DNA of 64,000 nucleotides from Viridibacillus soli (GCF_016612995.1 NZ_JAEOAH010000017.1:1-64000); one strand, 5' to 3'; numbered from the stretch's first letter, positions 42,384-56,697 are shown. Notes: generated by a model from the letters alone, not told the origin. Translations and numbers: made by a program.

Positions 42384-43685
42384 TTAATTAGTTTGAAATT
42401 CTTTTGATGCATTTTCTATCGTTGAAACTCTCTCAATATCAGCGCCTAGAGCAGCTAATTTTGTATGGAAGTTTACATAACCACGATCTAAGTGATGAAG
42501 CTCAGATACGCGTGTAATACCATCTGCTACTAATCCTGCAAGTATCAGTGCTGCTGCTGCACGCAAATCTGTTGCTGCAACTTCAGCACCCTGTAGCTCG
42601 CATGGACCATCGATGATAACAGAACGACCATCAATTTTCGAAGAAGCATTCATACGACGGAATTCTTCTACATGCATAAAGCGATTTTCGAAGACTGTTT
42701 CAGTAATCATGCCCGTACCCGTTGCTTTTAACATTAATGCCATCAACTGTGATTGCATATCCGTTGGGAAGCCTGGATGTGGCATTGTTTTAATATCTAC
42801 AGCTTTTAGAGGTCCGTTTGTACGAATTCGTAAACCTTCGCCTTCTTCACTAATTTCAACGCCCATTTCACGCATTTTAGCGACTAATGCCGTCATATGC
42901 TCTGCAATGGCATTTTCAATTAGTACATCTCCACCCGTAATCGCTGCTGCTACCATAAATGTACCAGCTTCAATACGGTCAGGAATAATATGATGAGTTG
43001 TACCATATAGTTCATTAACGCCCTGTACACGAATTGTGTCAGTACCAGCGCCTACTACTTTGCCACCCATCTCATTAATAAAGTTAGCTAAATCAACAAT
43101 TTCCGGCTCTTTCGCAGCATTTTCAATAATTGTTGTACCATCTGCTAATGCAGCTGCGGTTAAGATATTTTCAGTTGCTCCAACACTTGGGAAATCCAAA
43201 TAGATTTTAGCTCCGTGTAAACGTCCTTCAGTTGTTGCTTCAACATAGCCGTGTCCCATTGAGATCTTCGCACCCATAAGTTCAAAACCTTTTAGATGTT
43301 GATCAATTGGACGCGAACCAATAGCACAACCACCTGGCATTGCTACACGTGCAAAGCCATTACGTGCTAAAAGTGGCCCCATTACTAAAATCGAAGCTCT
43401 CATTTTACGTACATATTCAAACTGTGCTTCAGATGATAATTGTTTAGTTGCATCAATTTCTACCGTATTTGTTTCAGGTGAAAATGAAAGTTCAACGTTT
43501 AAACTTTTTAATACTTCATCGATTGTATACACATCGGCCAAGTTTGGCACATTTTTAATAATATTTTTACCTTTTGACGCAAGTAATGTAGCTGCCAGTA
43601 TTGGCAATACAGCATTTTTAGCCCCTTCAACTCGAACGTTACCAGTTAAGGTATTACCGCCTTTAACAATGATTTTCTCCACCAT
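42384..43685 (-). CDS. murA: UDP-N-acetylglucosamine 1-carboxyvinyltransferase
   Basis: First committed step of peptidoglycan synthesis: transfers enolpyruvate from PEP to UDP-GlcNAc. 433 residues from the chosen ATG. Motifs are [17 protein letters not shown], the catalytic Cys in [20 protein letters not shown] (fosfomycin target, Cys retained) and [16 protein letters not shown]. The start could be ATG 43685 or the next codon GTG (giving the family start EKIIVKGG); both fit GGAGGG. The in-frame extension to 43712 is not supported. Position beside ywzB and spoIID matches murAA of B. subtilis. Confidence 0.95.
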   Translation of the reverse strand: MVEKIIVKGGNTLTGNVRVEGAKNAVLPILAATLLASKGKNIIKNVPNLADVYTIDEVLKSLNVELSFSPETNTVEIDATKQLSSEAQFEYVRKMRASILVMGPLLARNGFARVAMPGGCAIGSRPIDQHLKGFELMGAKISMGHGYVEATTEGRLHGAKIYLDFPSVGATENILTAAALADGTTIIENAAKEPEIVDLANFINEMGGKVVGAGTDTIRVQGVNELYGTTHHIIPDRIEAGTFMVAAAITGGDVLIENAIAEHMTALVAKMREMGVEISEEGEGLRIRTNGPLKAVDIKTMPHPGFPTDMQSQLMALMLKATGTGMITETVFENRFMHVEEFRRMNASSKIDGRSVIIDGPCELQGAEVAATDLRAAAALILAGLVADGITRVSELHHLDRGYVNFHTKLAALGADIERVSTIENASKEFQTN

Positions 43686-44151
43686 TTGTCCCTCCGAACC
43701 CAATGTATCCATTTATTCTATATTTCAGTCAATAAAATTCTAATGTATGATGTCAATAATTAGTGAACAAAGCATCTAACATCTTACCTTTTTTTCGGTC
43801 CATTGGCAAGTATCCAAAACACCATTTTAAATAAGTGATAACAATTAACTATAGACATTATACATTACGCAAAGTTATAGCAAATGGTGTCAAATTTTAC
43901 AAAAGTGAACTACTAATTTAATAACCAATTTACTATCTAAGCAAAACAAAATTCTACAAATTATTTCCTGGGTAATGATTATTCTATATGGAAAAATAAT
44001 AATATGCTCTCACAAATTCAACCATAACAAATAACACATAATAATGAAAGCGTTCGCCCTGTAAAGAGCTATATATATTTTGCTTGTCTCAGAAAAATAC
44101 CTGATTAGCTAAAATCACTATATTATTATTGGTTTTTACATATAAAACAAG
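43686..44151. other. AT-rich region upstream of murA
   Basis: No gene is visible in this 466-bp gap. A candidate murA promoter lies at 43857-43884, leaving a leader of about 165 nt. The remainder is AT-rich without clear hairpins. Confidence 0.5.
43857..43884 (-). promoter_or_regulatory. Candidate murA promoter
   Basis: Minus strand: TATAAT (plus 43857-43862), with TTTGCT 16 bp upstream (plus 43879-43884). The -10 is perfect, the -35 weak. Confidence 0.45.
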
Positions 44152-44394
44152 TTACTCGAAGAGATATGGAAGTTGACTTGACCAGCCTGTGAATGTTAGG
44201 AAAAAGTTTGAAACTGTCGAACCAATAGCAATGCTCAGTAAAATAAATAGCAACTGAATTTGGAAGACATGGTTCTTTTTAAACACTTTTTCAAACATAA
44301 TGGCTTGCAAGGCATAAAACGAGATGCCAATGAAAAAAATATGCGAAACAATGCTAATTAAGGCGTTTTGCCCAATCATTGAAGAAATACCCAT
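44152..44394 (-). CDS. ywzB: DUF1146 (YwzB) small membrane protein
   Basis: 80-residue protein with two hydrophobic helices (LISIVSHIFFIGISFYALQ and IQLLFILLSIAIGSTVSNFFL). It matches the DUF1146/YwzB family found between atpC and murA in Bacillales. No known function; the conserved location suggests a link to ATP synthase or envelope assembly. Start ATG after AAAGGGGGATT. The atp terminator lies between it and atpC. Confidence 0.87.
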   Translation of the reverse strand: MGISSMIGQNALISIVSHIFFIGISFYALQAIMFEKVFKKNHVFQIQLLFILLSIAIGSTVSNFFLTFTGWSSQLPYLFE

Positions 44395-44420
44395 TACAAT
44401 AATCCCCCTTTGAACTATCT

Positions 44421-44453
44421 TAAAAAAGCGGGCAGAATATTATTCTGCCCGCA
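44421..44453 (-). terminator. Terminator of the atp operon
   Basis: The stem GCGGGCAGAAT / ATTCTGCCCGC (44428-44452) is followed on the minus strand by six T residues, 18 bp past the atpC stop. Confidence 0.95.
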
Positions 44454-44470
44454 ATTCTAATTAATAAAGC

Positions 44471-44875
44471 TTAGATGTTACCCTCTTTAACGTTGATACG
44501 GTTCATAGCACGTTTTAATGAAAGTTCAGCGCGCTTGAAATCAATGTTATCTTGTTTACTTTGTAGTCGCTGCTCAGCACGATTTCCCGCTTCTTTTGCA
44601 CGAGCAAGATCAATTGAGCTTGCTATTTCAGCTGAAGGAGATAAAATCGTTACTTTATCAGGACGAATTTCAACAAAACCGCCGCTAACTGCTACTAGTT
44701 CAGTGCCATTGTCTGAATCCAGACGAATAGAACCAATTACTAGTGGCGCAACTGTAGGGATGTGACCAGGTAAAATACCCATCTCACCCGTTACAGTCTT
44801 AGCAATCACCATGTTGACTTCTGAATCGTATACTGGGCCGTCGGGAGTGACAATGTTGACTGTAATGGTCTTCAT
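44471..44875 (-). CDS. atpC: ATP synthase F1 subunit epsilon
   Basis: Rotor stalk subunit that couples F1 to the c-ring and can inhibit ATP hydrolysis. 134 residues. The N-terminal beta-sandwich contains [15 protein letters not shown] and [11 protein letters not shown]. The C-terminal helical hairpin contains [15 protein letters not shown] and [17 protein letters not shown]. Last gene of atpIBEFHAGDC, 24 bp after atpD, and followed by the operon terminator. Length and start are normal. Confidence 0.97.
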   Translation of the reverse strand: MKTITVNIVTPDGPVYDSEVNMVIAKTVTGEMGILPGHIPTVAPLVIGSIRLDSDNGTELVAVSGGFVEIRPDKVTILSPSAEIASSIDLARAKEAGNRAEQRLQSKQDNIDFKRAELSLKRAMNRINVKEGNI

Positions 44876-44899
44876 ATTTTTTCCTCCTCGTCCCTAGTA

Positions 44900-46327
<1,428 letters not shown>

Positions 46328-46362
46328 CTATCGTACTTGCATTACAGTCATTTGGAGAGGGC

Positions 46363-47235
<873 letters not shown>

Positions 47236-47273
47236 TTACCGTTTTTTTTATATTGACGTAAAACTATCAGATC

Positions 47274-48803
<1,530 letters not shown>

Positions 48804-48818
48804 TCAAATTCTTTATAA

Positions 48819-49355
48819 TTAACCGATTAACGTACGTTTTAAGCCAGCTAGTTTATGTGAAAGACTGCTGTCAAAAATTTGGTTACCGATTTGAAGTCGA
48901 ACTCCACCAATTAAAGTTGGATCGATTTCGTTTGTAATATTAAGTGCATTTTTACCCACTTTTGCAGCAAATGCTGTGGAAATGCGCCCAGTTTCTTCTG
49001 CTGTAAGCGGATGAGTAGTATATACGATTGCATCTGCAACGCCTTGCGTATCATTTGCTTGACGAATAAACTCCTCAATCATACTTACTACTTCGTGAAT
49101 ACGTTTTTTGTCGATTAAGACTTTAATTGCATTCACAATAATTGGTTGAATAGAAGCAAATACTTTAGAAACAAGTTCTTTCTTTTCTTTGTCTTCTAAT
49201 TTTGGAGAATCCAAAAGTTGAAAAATTTCTGGATTTTTTTCAAAAACAAGTTTCACTTCACGTAAATCTTCATTTACTTGTGCTAGTAATTGTTTTTCTT
49301 GTGCCAATTGGAACAATGCTTTGGCATAGCGACTCGCTGCAGTCGATTGACTCAT
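48819..49355 (-). CDS. atpH: ATP synthase F1 subunit delta
   Basis: Peripheral stalk subunit holding the alpha3beta3 head to subunit b. 178 residues: N-terminal helical bundle [17 protein letters not shown]-terminal signature [25 protein letters not shown]. It overlaps atpF by 4 bp (ATGA), so the two stalk subunits are translationally coupled. Confidence 0.96.
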   Translation of the reverse strand: MSQSTAASRYAKALFQLAQEKQLLAQVNEDLREVKLVFEKNPEIFQLLDSPKLEDKEKKELVSKVFASIQPIIVNAIKVLIDKKRIHEVVSMIEEFIRQANDTQGVADAIVYTTHPLTAEETGRISTAFAAKVGKNALNITNEIDPTLIGGVRLQIGNQIFDSSLSHKLAGLKRTLIG

Positions 49356-49873
49356 AGAGTTTCCCCTGCCTTCGCAATCGTTTCTTCAATTAGAGCACGA
49401 TTATCTTCTTCAGAGACTTGTTTTTCAAGAACTTTTGATGCAGCAAGTACAGATAGTGAAACCACTTCTCCACGAATAGCAGCAATAGCTTTTTCTTTTT
49501 CAGTCTCGATATCACGCACAGCAGATTCTTTCAAACGCAATGCTTCAGCGCGAGCAGCAGAAGTAATTTCTTCTTTTTGCAAGTCGCCTTGTTTCTTCGC
49601 GTTTTCAACAATCGTTTGTGCTTCTAAACGCGCTTCTTTAAGAAGGCTACGTTGATCTTCTAATAGTTGTTGTGATTCTTGGCGGCTCTTTTCAGCTGAC
49701 TCGATTTCACTAGCAACTAATTCTTCACGTTGTTGCATGATTCCCATTAAAGGACCCCACGCTACTTTTTTCAAAGCGATCATTAGGATAACGAAGACCG
49801 CTAACGTTACAAGGATATCTCCGCCATTAATAAATTGGTCAGAACTTCCTAGTACTAGATAGTCTAAAAACAC
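49352..49873 (-). CDS. atpF: ATP synthase F0 subunit b
   Basis: Peripheral stalk: one N-terminal membrane helix ([26 protein letters not shown]), then a long charged coiled coil ([29 protein letters not shown]) reaching up F1. 173 residues, usual length. 171 bp separate it from atpE, with a hairpin in between; it overlaps atpH by 4 bp. Confidence 0.96.
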   Translation of the reverse strand: MFLDYLVLGSSDQFINGGDILVTLAVFVILMIALKKVAWGPLMGIMQQREELVASEIESAEKSRQESQQLLEDQRSLLKEARLEAQTIVENAKKQGDLQKEEITSAARAEALRLKESAVRDIETEKEKAIAAIRGEVVSLSVLAASKVLEKQVSEEDNRALIEETIAKAGETL

Positions 49874-49976
49874 GATTGTTTCACTCCCTTCAAGAGCTTA
49901 GAGTTCAAATCTTATATGATTGAATCTTAGTAAGATGTATTGTCTAAAGGAATCTTATACCACAAGGGCATAAAGG

Positions 49977-50017
49977 AATGGCGAAGTTGTCCTTTATAAC
50001 AAAGATTCTCCGCCATT
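49977..50017 (-). promoter_or_regulatory. Intercistronic hairpin between atpE and atpF
   Basis: AATGGCGAAG (49977-49986) pairs with CTCCGCCATT (50008-50017) with one mismatch. On the minus transcript no U run follows the 3' arm, so this is more likely an RNA-stability or processing element than a terminator. The c subunit is needed in about tenfold excess over most others, which such elements can support. Confidence 0.5.
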
Positions 50018-50044
50018 TTTTTTTCATAAAACAATTAAAGACGA

Positions 50045-50320
<276 letters not shown>

Positions 50321-50335
50321 TTAGACATTTTATAC

Positions 50336-51067
<732 letters not shown>

Positions 51068-51077
51068 TCAAATGCGC

Positions 51078-51449
51078 TTATTGGTATTTTACATGAAATA
51101 CGATCCTGTCTACTAAAAGCAGAACGTACGGAATCATTAGCCCTATGACCGTGCTAATTAAATGAAAATACTTTGGCAACATAGTAGCAAACGCCACTGC
51201 AGCAATACCTGATGCAAAGCGAGAAGCCGAACCTAGTGATGCCACTTTCTTTCCTTCGCTAATAGAGCGATCAAATCGTTCCATTCTTCGGACTAGAATC
51301 CAAAAGTTATAATGACCAAAAAGCGCACCTAATGCGAGACCAGCGAACACTGTTTGATATGGTGTAAAGGCCCAGCCTAACGCACAAAATGCGAGCAAAA
51401 AAAATAGCATTCTTTTCTGCTTAGCAAAAATCTGATGCAATTCTAGCAT
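51078..51449 (-). CDS. atpI: ATP synthase subunit I
   Basis: 123-residue membrane protein with four hydrophobic segments (MLFFLLAFCALGWAFT, TVFAGLALGALFGHYNFWILV, SGIAAVAFATML, TVIGLMIPYVLLLVDRIVF). AtpI assists c-ring assembly in Bacillus-type operons. First gene of the operon and the first after the promoter at 51778-51806. Start ATG after AGGAGATCAAAG. Confidence 0.9.
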   Translation of the reverse strand: MLELHQIFAKQKRMLFFLLAFCALGWAFTPYQTVFAGLALGALFGHYNFWILVRRMERFDRSISEGKKVASLGSASRFASGIAAVAFATMLPKYFHLISTVIGLMIPYVLLLVDRIVFHVKYQ

Positions 51450-51777
51450 TGGTCTTTGATCTCCTGAATCTTATTTTCGAATGGCGGAAGTAATAGCTGA
51501 CCACCGGTTGGATACCGGATAAGTAGTTATCAAAACTACTAGCGGGGGGCGGAAGCCGTAATCTACTCTCAAAATGAGATGAATCGGAATCCATATTAAT
51601 GTGAGAGATAAGATAATAATGGAGAACCACCGCATATAAGGACATCTAATATAATGCACAATACCGCATAAATTTACAAGATATGCTTAAGTTGTAAATC
51701 TAGTAGAAACTTGATAACTCAAGAAGTGACGGAATGTTATATCAATCATGAAACCCTTATCATTCTTACCCTTAGTT
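51450..51777 (-). other. Leader region of the atp operon
   Basis: About 320 nt between the promoter and atpI. It includes a 62-codon minus-strand frame (51471-51659, GTG start) with one hydrophobic helix (WFSIIILSLTLIWIPIHLIL) ending 21 bp before atpI. It lacks a clear ribosome binding site, so I treat it as a possible leader ORF only. Confidence 0.35.
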
Positions 51778-51806
51778 AGCATACAATAGTGAATATTTCA
51801 TGTCAA
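51778..51806 (-). promoter_or_regulatory. Sigma-A promoter of the atp operon
   Basis: Minus strand: TTGACA (plus 51801-51806), 17 bp, TATGCT (plus 51778-51783). The -35 is perfect, as is the spacing. A palindrome TTGTCGACAA lies upstream at 51851-51860. Confidence 0.8.
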
Positions 51807-51917
51807 TTGGTTAGAGTGAAAAACTTCACAAAGGTGTAAACCTTGTCAAATTGTCGACAAATTTGCAACAATATTGTGTCTTGTCAAATTTCTATCTTTT
51901 CCGGACTTTAAAATAGG

Positions 51918-51959
51918 AACTACCTTACAAAAATGTCAATAACATGTCATAAGGTAGTT
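51918..51959 (-). terminator. Probable terminator of mnaA
   Basis: AACTACCTTA / TAAGGTAGTT is a 10-bp stem with a large 22-nt loop, 22 bp past the mnaA stop. The following U stretch on the minus strand is short (CCTATTTTAAA). Confidence 0.55.
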
Positions 51960-51981
51960 TTCTATTAATATTATATTGATG

Positions 51982-53097
51982 TTATTTTTGTAAAAAGGTG
52001 ATCAAAGCTTCTACAATTCTTTCTGAGGCATGTCCATCACCATATGGATTAGAAGCATGCGCCATTGCATTATACGTATTTTCTTCTATTAATAACTCTT
52101 TTGCTAAGCGATAAATAGTTTCTTCATCCGTTCCTGCCAGTTTCAGTGTACCTGCTTTGATTCCTTCTGGACGTTCAGTCGTATCACGGAGAACTAGCAC
52201 TGGTTTCCCTAAAGAAGGCGCTTCTTCCTGAACACCGCCTGAGTCCGTTAAAATCATGTATGAATTAGCTGCAAAGTTATGGAAATCAAAAACTTCAAGC
52301 GGTTCAATCAAATGAACTTTCGGCTCATCTCCAAGTATTTCGTTGGCAATTTCGCGTACTGCAGGGTTCATATGAACAGGATAAACAACTTGTATATCAT
52401 CATGCTCAACTAATAGTCTTTTTATAGCCCTAAACATATGACGCATTGGGTCACCGAGATTTTCTCTGCGATGTGCAGTTAATAAAATCATACGATCTTG
52501 GCCGACCTGTTCGAGTACTGGATGACTGTAAGATGAGCTAACGGTTGTTGTTAATGCATCAATTGCTGTATTACCTGTTACAACAATCGTGCTTTCCGCT
52601 TTATTTTCTTTCAATAAATTTTGCTTAGACTGTTCGGTCGGTGAAAAATGAATATCTGCCATAACGCCAGTGAGCTGACGATTCATCTCTTCAGGATATG
52701 GCGAGTATTTGTTACTCGTTCGAAGTCCTGCTTCTACATGACCTATTGCAATTTGGTTATAAAAGGCTGCGAGGCTTGCGATAAATGTTGTTGTCGTATC
52801 TCCATGAACTAGAACGATGTCAGGCTTAGCCTCTTTCATAACTTGGTCTAAACCTTCTAGACCTCTAGTTGTGACATCAACAAGTGTTTGGCGATCCTTC
52901 ATGATGTTCAAATCATAATCTGGTGTAATCTTGAATGTGTCTAGCACTTGATCAAGCATTTGTCGATGTTGCGCTGTTACTGTCACGATTGTTTCGATTT
53001 GATCTGAATGCTTTTGCAGTTCTAAAACGAGGGGGGCCATTTTAATCGCTTCCGGTCTTGTCCCAAAAATAGCCATCACTTTCCATTTGTTACGCAA
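51982..53097 (-). CDS. mnaA: UDP-N-acetylglucosamine 2-epimerase (non-hydrolysing)
   Basis: Interconverts UDP-GlcNAc and UDP-ManNAc; ManNAc is part of the wall teichoic acid linkage unit made by TagO/TagA. 371 residues with AIFGTRPEAIKMAPLV, TVTAQHRQMLDQVL, VHGDTTTT, GHVEAGLRT, LTAHRRENLG, LTDSGGVQEEAPSLGKPVLVLRDTTERPE. It is very close to B. subtilis MnaA/YvyH. Start is TTG at 53097 (family-like N-terminus RNKWKVM) after AAGGTGGTGCAAGG; ATG at 53076 is an alternative. 21 bp after upp. It links functionally to the teichoic acid genes at 7-21 kb. Confidence 0.95.
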   Translation of the reverse strand: MRNKWKVMAIFGTRPEAIKMAPLVLELQKHSDQIETIVTVTAQHRQMLDQVLDTFKITPDYDLNIMKDRQTLVDVTTRGLEGLDQVMKEAKPDIVLVHGDTTTTFIASLAAFYNQIAIGHVEAGLRTSNKYSPYPEEMNRQLTGVMADIHFSPTEQSKQNLLKENKAESTIVVTGNTAIDALTTTVSSSYSHPVLEQVGQDRMILLTAHRRENLGDPMRHMFRAIKRLLVEHDDIQVVYPVHMNPAVREIANEILGDEPKVHLIEPLEVFDFHNFAANSYMILTDSGGVQEEAPSLGKPVLVLRDTTERPEGIKAGTLKLAGTDEETIYRLAKELLIEENTYNAMAHASNPYGDGHASERIVEALITFLQK

Positions 53098-53118
53098 TGA
53101 CCTTGCACCACCTTTTAA

Positions 53119-53748
53119 TTATTTTGTGCCGAACAAACGATCTCCTGCATCACCTAAACCAGGAACAATATAACCATGATCATCCAATTTTTCATCTAAT
53201 GCTGCGATGTAAATATCGATTTCTGGATGCTCATCATGAATCGCTTTTACACCTTCTGGAGCTGCGATTAAGCACATGAATTTAATACTTTTAGCGCCAC
53301 GTTTTTTCAATGAGTTAATCGCTTCAATTGCAGAACCGCCAGTTGCTAACATTGGGTCAACGATGATGAAATCACGTTCTTCTACATCAGCAGGGAGCTT
53401 TGCATAATATTCGATTGGTTTTAAAGTTTCTGGATCACGGTATAAACCGATATGGCCTACTTTTGCAGCAGGAATTAGTTTTAATACTCCTTCTACCATA
53501 CCAATACCAGCACGTAGAATTGGAACAATAGCCATTTTCTTACCTGATAATACTTGTGTTTTAGCTGTTGTTACTGGTGTTTTAATTTCAATTTCTTCTG
53601 TTGGTAATTCGCGCGTAATTTCAAATGCCATAAGTGTTGCTACTTCGTCTACAAGCTCACGAAATTCTTTCGTTCCTGTATTTTTGTCGCGAATGTATGT
53701 TAGCTTATGTTGAATTAATGGATGGTCGAATACGTATACTTTACCCAA
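53119..53748 (-). CDS. upp: Uracil phosphoribosyltransferase
   Basis: Salvage of uracil to UMP using PRPP. 209 residues, normal length. Motifs are [34 protein letters not shown], the PRPP loop [13 protein letters not shown] and the uracil-binding tail [16 protein letters not shown]. Start is TTG after TAGGGAGTGG. It has an extended -10 promoter just upstream and mnaA 21 bp downstream; B. subtilis also has upp near glyA and atpI. Confidence 0.97.
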   Translation of the reverse strand: MGKVYVFDHPLIQHKLTYIRDKNTGTKEFRELVDEVATLMAFEITRELPTEEIEIKTPVTTAKTQVLSGKKMAIVPILRAGIGMVEGVLKLIPAAKVGHIGLYRDPETLKPIEYYAKLPADVEERDFIIVDPMLATGGSAIEAINSLKKRGAKSIKFMCLIAAPEGVKAIHDEHPEIDIYIAALDEKLDDHGYIVPGLGDAGDRLFGTK

Positions 53749-53782
53749 TTTATTCCACTCCCTACTTTTATTTATCTTGACT

Positions 53783-53788
53783 ATTATA
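53783..53788 (-). promoter_or_regulatory. Extended -10 promoter of upp
   Basis: Minus strand TGTTATAAT (hexamer at plus 53783-53788), about 35 bp before the upp start and directly after a terminator hairpin. No good -35 is seen. Confidence 0.6.
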
Positions 53789-53792
53789 ACAG

Positions 53793-53828
53793 AAAAACGC
53801 AGTTTGACTATTAGTCACCTGCGTTTTT
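53793..53828 (-). terminator. Terminator upstream of upp
   Basis: AAAAACGCAG / CTGCGTTTTT, a 10-bp stem with a 16-nt loop and U-rich flanks. It lies at the end of the decayed sensor gene and insulates upp. Confidence 0.85.
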
Positions 53829-53837
53829 TAAATTTGT

Positions 53838-54360
53838 CACATTTTGTCGAGTAGTTCTTCGACAATTTCTAGTTGCATTATTTTTTTCATCAAAAATTCC
53901 AACAACCCTACCTATTTTTTACTGGTGATAGTTGATGCCTGTTCCGCTCCACGAACACTTTCTACAATCGGCATTTTTTATCAAACGGACATACCCAACT
54001 TTTACAATAATCAAAAACTAGTATTGAAAATTTGCTTGATAAAGATAGAAGCGTTGAATCATTATGTTCGAATAAATACCACAACCGATATCTTCTTCAC
54101 TTTTTCCTTCTATTATATTACATAGTTGATTAAGTATTGTTACTGGCCCTTCTTTATTCTCTATTCCTCCCACTACTAGTTTTGAAATTCCAATAAAAGA
54201 ATTGTCTTGAATGCTCTATGTTAAATGATCAATAACACAAGCAATATATTGTACTGAATTGTCGCTATTTGTTAATGGATAAAAATTAAATTTCCCTTTA
54301 AATACAGAGCCGTCTTTTTAAATAATCTCGTATTTGATATATTCTTTTGCTACTTCTCTT
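53838..54360 (-). pseudogene. Remnant of a PAS-GAF sensor gene (GGDEF/EAL protein type)
   Basis: Translating the minus strand by hand gives a PAS end (KDGSVFKGKFNFYPLTN, YIACVIDHLT). In the same frame, after TAG, a GAF start follows (GPVTILNQLCNIIEGKSEED, CGIYSN). More stops and frame changes come before a tail ending near EIVEELLDKM. Frame continuity across the TAA and TAG codons shows a once-intact gene. PAS-GAF pairs of this wording occur in cyclic-di-GMP type regulators, but no GGDEF or EAL remains here. No start codon or ribosome binding site is visible. It sits between glyA's terminator and that of upp. Confidence 0.6.
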
Positions 54361-54374
54361 ACAATCTACTAAAA

Positions 54375-54405
54375 AAACTACTTTTGTATGAACAAAAGTA
54401 GTTTT
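54375..54405 (-). terminator. Terminator of the rpiB-ywlG-glyA operon
   Basis: The stem AAACTACTTTTGT / ACAAAAGTAGTTT has a 4-nt loop and is followed on the minus strand by TTTTAG. It lies 31 bp past the glyA stop. Confidence 0.92.
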
Positions 54406-54436
54406 AGTATTAAACAAATTATCTTGCTTAACTAGA

Positions 54437-55672
54437 TTATACGTATAAAGGATGTTTAGACGTTAATGCTGCAACTCGTTTTTGTGCTGCTGTTTTAACG
54501 GCTTCATCTTCTGGGTTTTTCAGAACGTCTGCTATGATTGAAGCAACTTCTTTCATATCATCTTCTTGGAACCCGCGTGAAGTAACTGCAGCTGTACCTA
54601 CACGAACACCTGAAGTTACGAATGGACTTTCTGTTTCATAAGGAATTGTGTTTTTGTTCGCTGTAATTTGTACTTCATCAAGTAATGCTTCTGCAACTTT
54701 ACCAGTTAATCCTAGAGAACGAACATCTAATAATAGTAGATGATTGTCTGTACCGCCTGATACAAGTTTGATGCCTTCAGCTTGAAGTGCTTCACCAAAT
54801 ACTTTTGCGTTTTTCACAACTTGCCCAATATATTCTTTGAATTCTGGTTCTTGTGCTTCACCGAATGCTACCGCTTTACCAGCGATTACGTGCATTAATG
54901 GACCACCTTGGATACCCGGGAAGATCGATTTGTCGATTTTCTTACCGAATTCTTCCTTACAAAGAATAAGTCCACCACGAGGTCCGCGTAAAGTTTTGTG
55001 TGTTGTAGACGTTACGAAGTCAGCGTATGGTACTGGGTTTGGATGTTCACCAACAGCAACAAGACCTGCGATATGAGCCATGTCTACCATGAAGTATGCG
55101 CCTACTTCATCAGCGATTTCACGAAACTTCGCGAAGTCGATTTGACGAGGGTATGCAGATGCACCTGCAACAATCAATTTCGGTTTGTGCTCAAGTGCTT
55201 TTTGACGAACATCTTCATAGTCGATTACATTTGTATCTTCTGTCACGCCGTATTCTACGAAGTTGTATTGTACGCCAGAGAAGTTTACAGGGCTACCATG
55301 AGTTAAGTGACCACCGTGAGATAGGTTCATACCTAGTACAGTATCGCCTTGCTCAAGAATTGTGAAGTATACAGCCATGTTAGCTTGTGCACCTGAGTGT
55401 GGTTGTACGTTAGCATATTCTGCGCCAAAAATTTCTTTTAGTCGGTCACGTGCGATATTCTCAACAACATCAACATGCTCACATCCACCATAATAGCGTT
55501 TGCCTGGATAGCCTTCAGCGTATTTGTTTGTTAATACTGAGCCTTGTGCTTCCATTACTGCTTCTGAAACGATATTTTCTGATGCAATCAATTCGATATT
55601 AGCTTGTTGACGTGCTTTTTCTGCTTCCATTGCCTCAAATACTACTTTGTCTCGTGCTGCAAGTTTTTCCAT
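54437..55672 (-). CDS. glyA: Serine hydroxymethyltransferase
   Basis: PLP enzyme converting serine and tetrahydrofolate to glycine and methylene-THF, the main one-carbon source. 411 residues with the PLP lysine in [18 protein letters not shown], plus [20 protein letters not shown] and [17 protein letters not shown]. It lies 21 bp after ywlG and ends the operon. Start ATG after AGGGGGAATAAGTTAA. I see no PurR box nearby, in contrast to B. subtilis, though the promoter may be far upstream. Confidence 0.97.
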   Translation of the reverse strand: MEKLAARDKVVFEAMEAEKARQQANIELIASENIVSEAVMEAQGSVLTNKYAEGYPGKRYYGGCEHVDVVENIARDRLKEIFGAEYANVQPHSGAQANMAVYFTILEQGDTVLGMNLSHGGHLTHGSPVNFSGVQYNFVEYGVTEDTNVIDYEDVRQKALEHKPKLIVAGASAYPRQIDFAKFREIADEVGAYFMVDMAHIAGLVAVGEHPNPVPYADFVTSTTHKTLRGPRGGLILCKEEFGKKIDKSIFPGIQGGPLMHVIAGKAVAFGEAQEPEFKEYIGQVVKNAKVFGEALQAEGIKLVSGGTDNHLLLLDVRSLGLTGKVAEALLDEVQITANKNTIPYETESPFVTSGVRVGTAAVTSRGFQEDDMKEVASIIADVLKNPEDEAVKTAAQKRVAALTSKHPLYV

Positions 55673-55693
55673 TTAACTTATTCCCCCTATAAT

Positions 55694-56242
55694 CTAGTTC
55701 ATATTATAAACTGCTCTTTCGCCACCAATTAATTTGGGACGTGTTATCGCAACTGTCACAACTGCCTCACCTATATGGGATACGGAAGTGCGAACAGGAA
55801 CTGCCACTCTTTTAAGATGCATACCAATTAACGTTTGACCGATATCTATACCAACATGAGCCTGTACTTCTTCTACAATAACCGGGTCCATAAGTTGTCC
55901 ATAAGCATAAGTAGACATGGAGCCTCCTGCTATTTGAACAGGTATAACTGAAACGGGTTCAAGTCGGTAGTCATCCGCTACTTGACGTTCTAATGTTAAG
56001 GCACGGTTGAGATGCTCACAGCCTTGAAACACGAGAGATAATTCGTGTCTTACTGCAAATGCATGTAACGGTTTAAAAAGCGCTTCTGCTATTTCTAAGC
56101 CGCCAGCTGTACCGATTTTTTGTCCTTTGACTTCTGAGGTTGAACAACCGACCACAAAGAGTTGCCCCTTACGGAATGTTACTTGTTGCTCTAGCTCAGT
56201 TAGAAGCTGTTGGAGTTGCTCTGTCGTTTGTTGTAAGTTCAT
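55694..56242 (-). CDS. ywlG: YwlG / DUF436 family protein
   Basis: 182-residue cytosolic protein of the TIGR01440/DUF436 family: VVGCSTSEVKGQKIGTAGG, FQGCEHLNRAL, VPVQIAGGSMSTYAYGQL, DIGQTLIGMHLKRVAVP. Conserved Cys and His residues (GCSTSE, GCEHLNRA) suggest a catalytic or metal site, but no activity is established. In B. subtilis it sits between rpiB (ywlF) and glyA, as here (gaps of 14 and 21 bp). Start ATG lies after AGAGGTCCTAACAAA. Confidence 0.88.
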   Translation of the reverse strand: MNLQQTTEQLQQLLTELEQQVTFRKGQLFVVGCSTSEVKGQKIGTAGGLEIAEALFKPLHAFAVRHELSLVFQGCEHLNRALTLERQVADDYRLEPVSVIPVQIAGGSMSTYAYGQLMDPVIVEEVQAHVGIDIGQTLIGMHLKRVAVPVRTSVSHIGEAVVTVAITRPKLIGGERAVYNMN

Positions 56243-56256
56243 TTTGTTAGGACCTC

Positions 56257-56697
56257 TTAGTCGTTTTCGATCTCAGCAATTTTTTCAACACGACGTACGT
56301 GACGACCGCCTTCAAAGTCTGTAGATAACCAAGTTTGCACGATTTCACGCGCAAGACCTGGGCCAATTACACGTTCTCCCATTGCTAACATATTGGAATT
56401 GTTATGGCATCTCGTCGCTTTTGCACTGAATACATCATGTACTAATGCGCAACGAATACCCTTCACTTTGTTAGCTGCGATAGACATACCAATGCCTGTT
56501 CCACAAATTAAAATACCTCGATCATATTTACCACTTGCAACGCCTTCTGCAACAGGTAGTGCATAGTCAGGATAGTCAACTGAATCAGAAGATTGTGGAC
56601 CAAAATCGTCATAGTTTATGCCCAGCTCTTCTAGCAGTGCCATAATCTCTTTACGTAAATTGTTACCACCATGGTCCGATGAAATCGCAATTTTCAA
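56257..56697 (-). CDS. rpiB: Ribose-5-phosphate isomerase B
   Basis: Interconverts ribose-5-phosphate and ribulose-5-phosphate (RpiB/LacAB family; ywlF of B. subtilis). 146 residues with SSDHGGNNLRKEI, DYPDYALPVA, the active-site CGTGIGMSIAANKVKGIRCAL and the HNNSNMLAMGERV stretch. First gene of rpiB-ywlG-glyA. The 297 bp upstream hold its promoter region and the terminator of the chemoreceptor gene. Start ATG after AAAAGAGGGAACTC. Confidence 0.95.
   Translation of the reverse strand: MKIAISSDHGGNNLRKEIMALLEELGINYDDFGPQSSDSVDYPDYALPVAEGVASGKYDRGILICGTGIGMSIAANKVKGIRCALVHDVFSAKATRCHNNSNMLAMGERVIGPGLAREIVQTWLSTDFEGGRHVRRVEKIAEIEND

Noticed and set aside
43713-43740. TTGACT-N17-GATACA as murA promoter
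   Set aside because: The -10 is poor and the transcript would start almost at the ribosome binding site; the TATAAT at 43857 is preferred.
53844-53865. Inverted TTGTCGA / TCGACAA as a Spo0A operator for upp
   Set aside because: It lies beyond a terminator, inside the decayed sensor gene, too far from the upp promoter to be called a site on sequence alone.
54998-55365. Plus-strand frames opposite glyA
   Set aside because: Shadows of the highly conserved glyA coding sequence.
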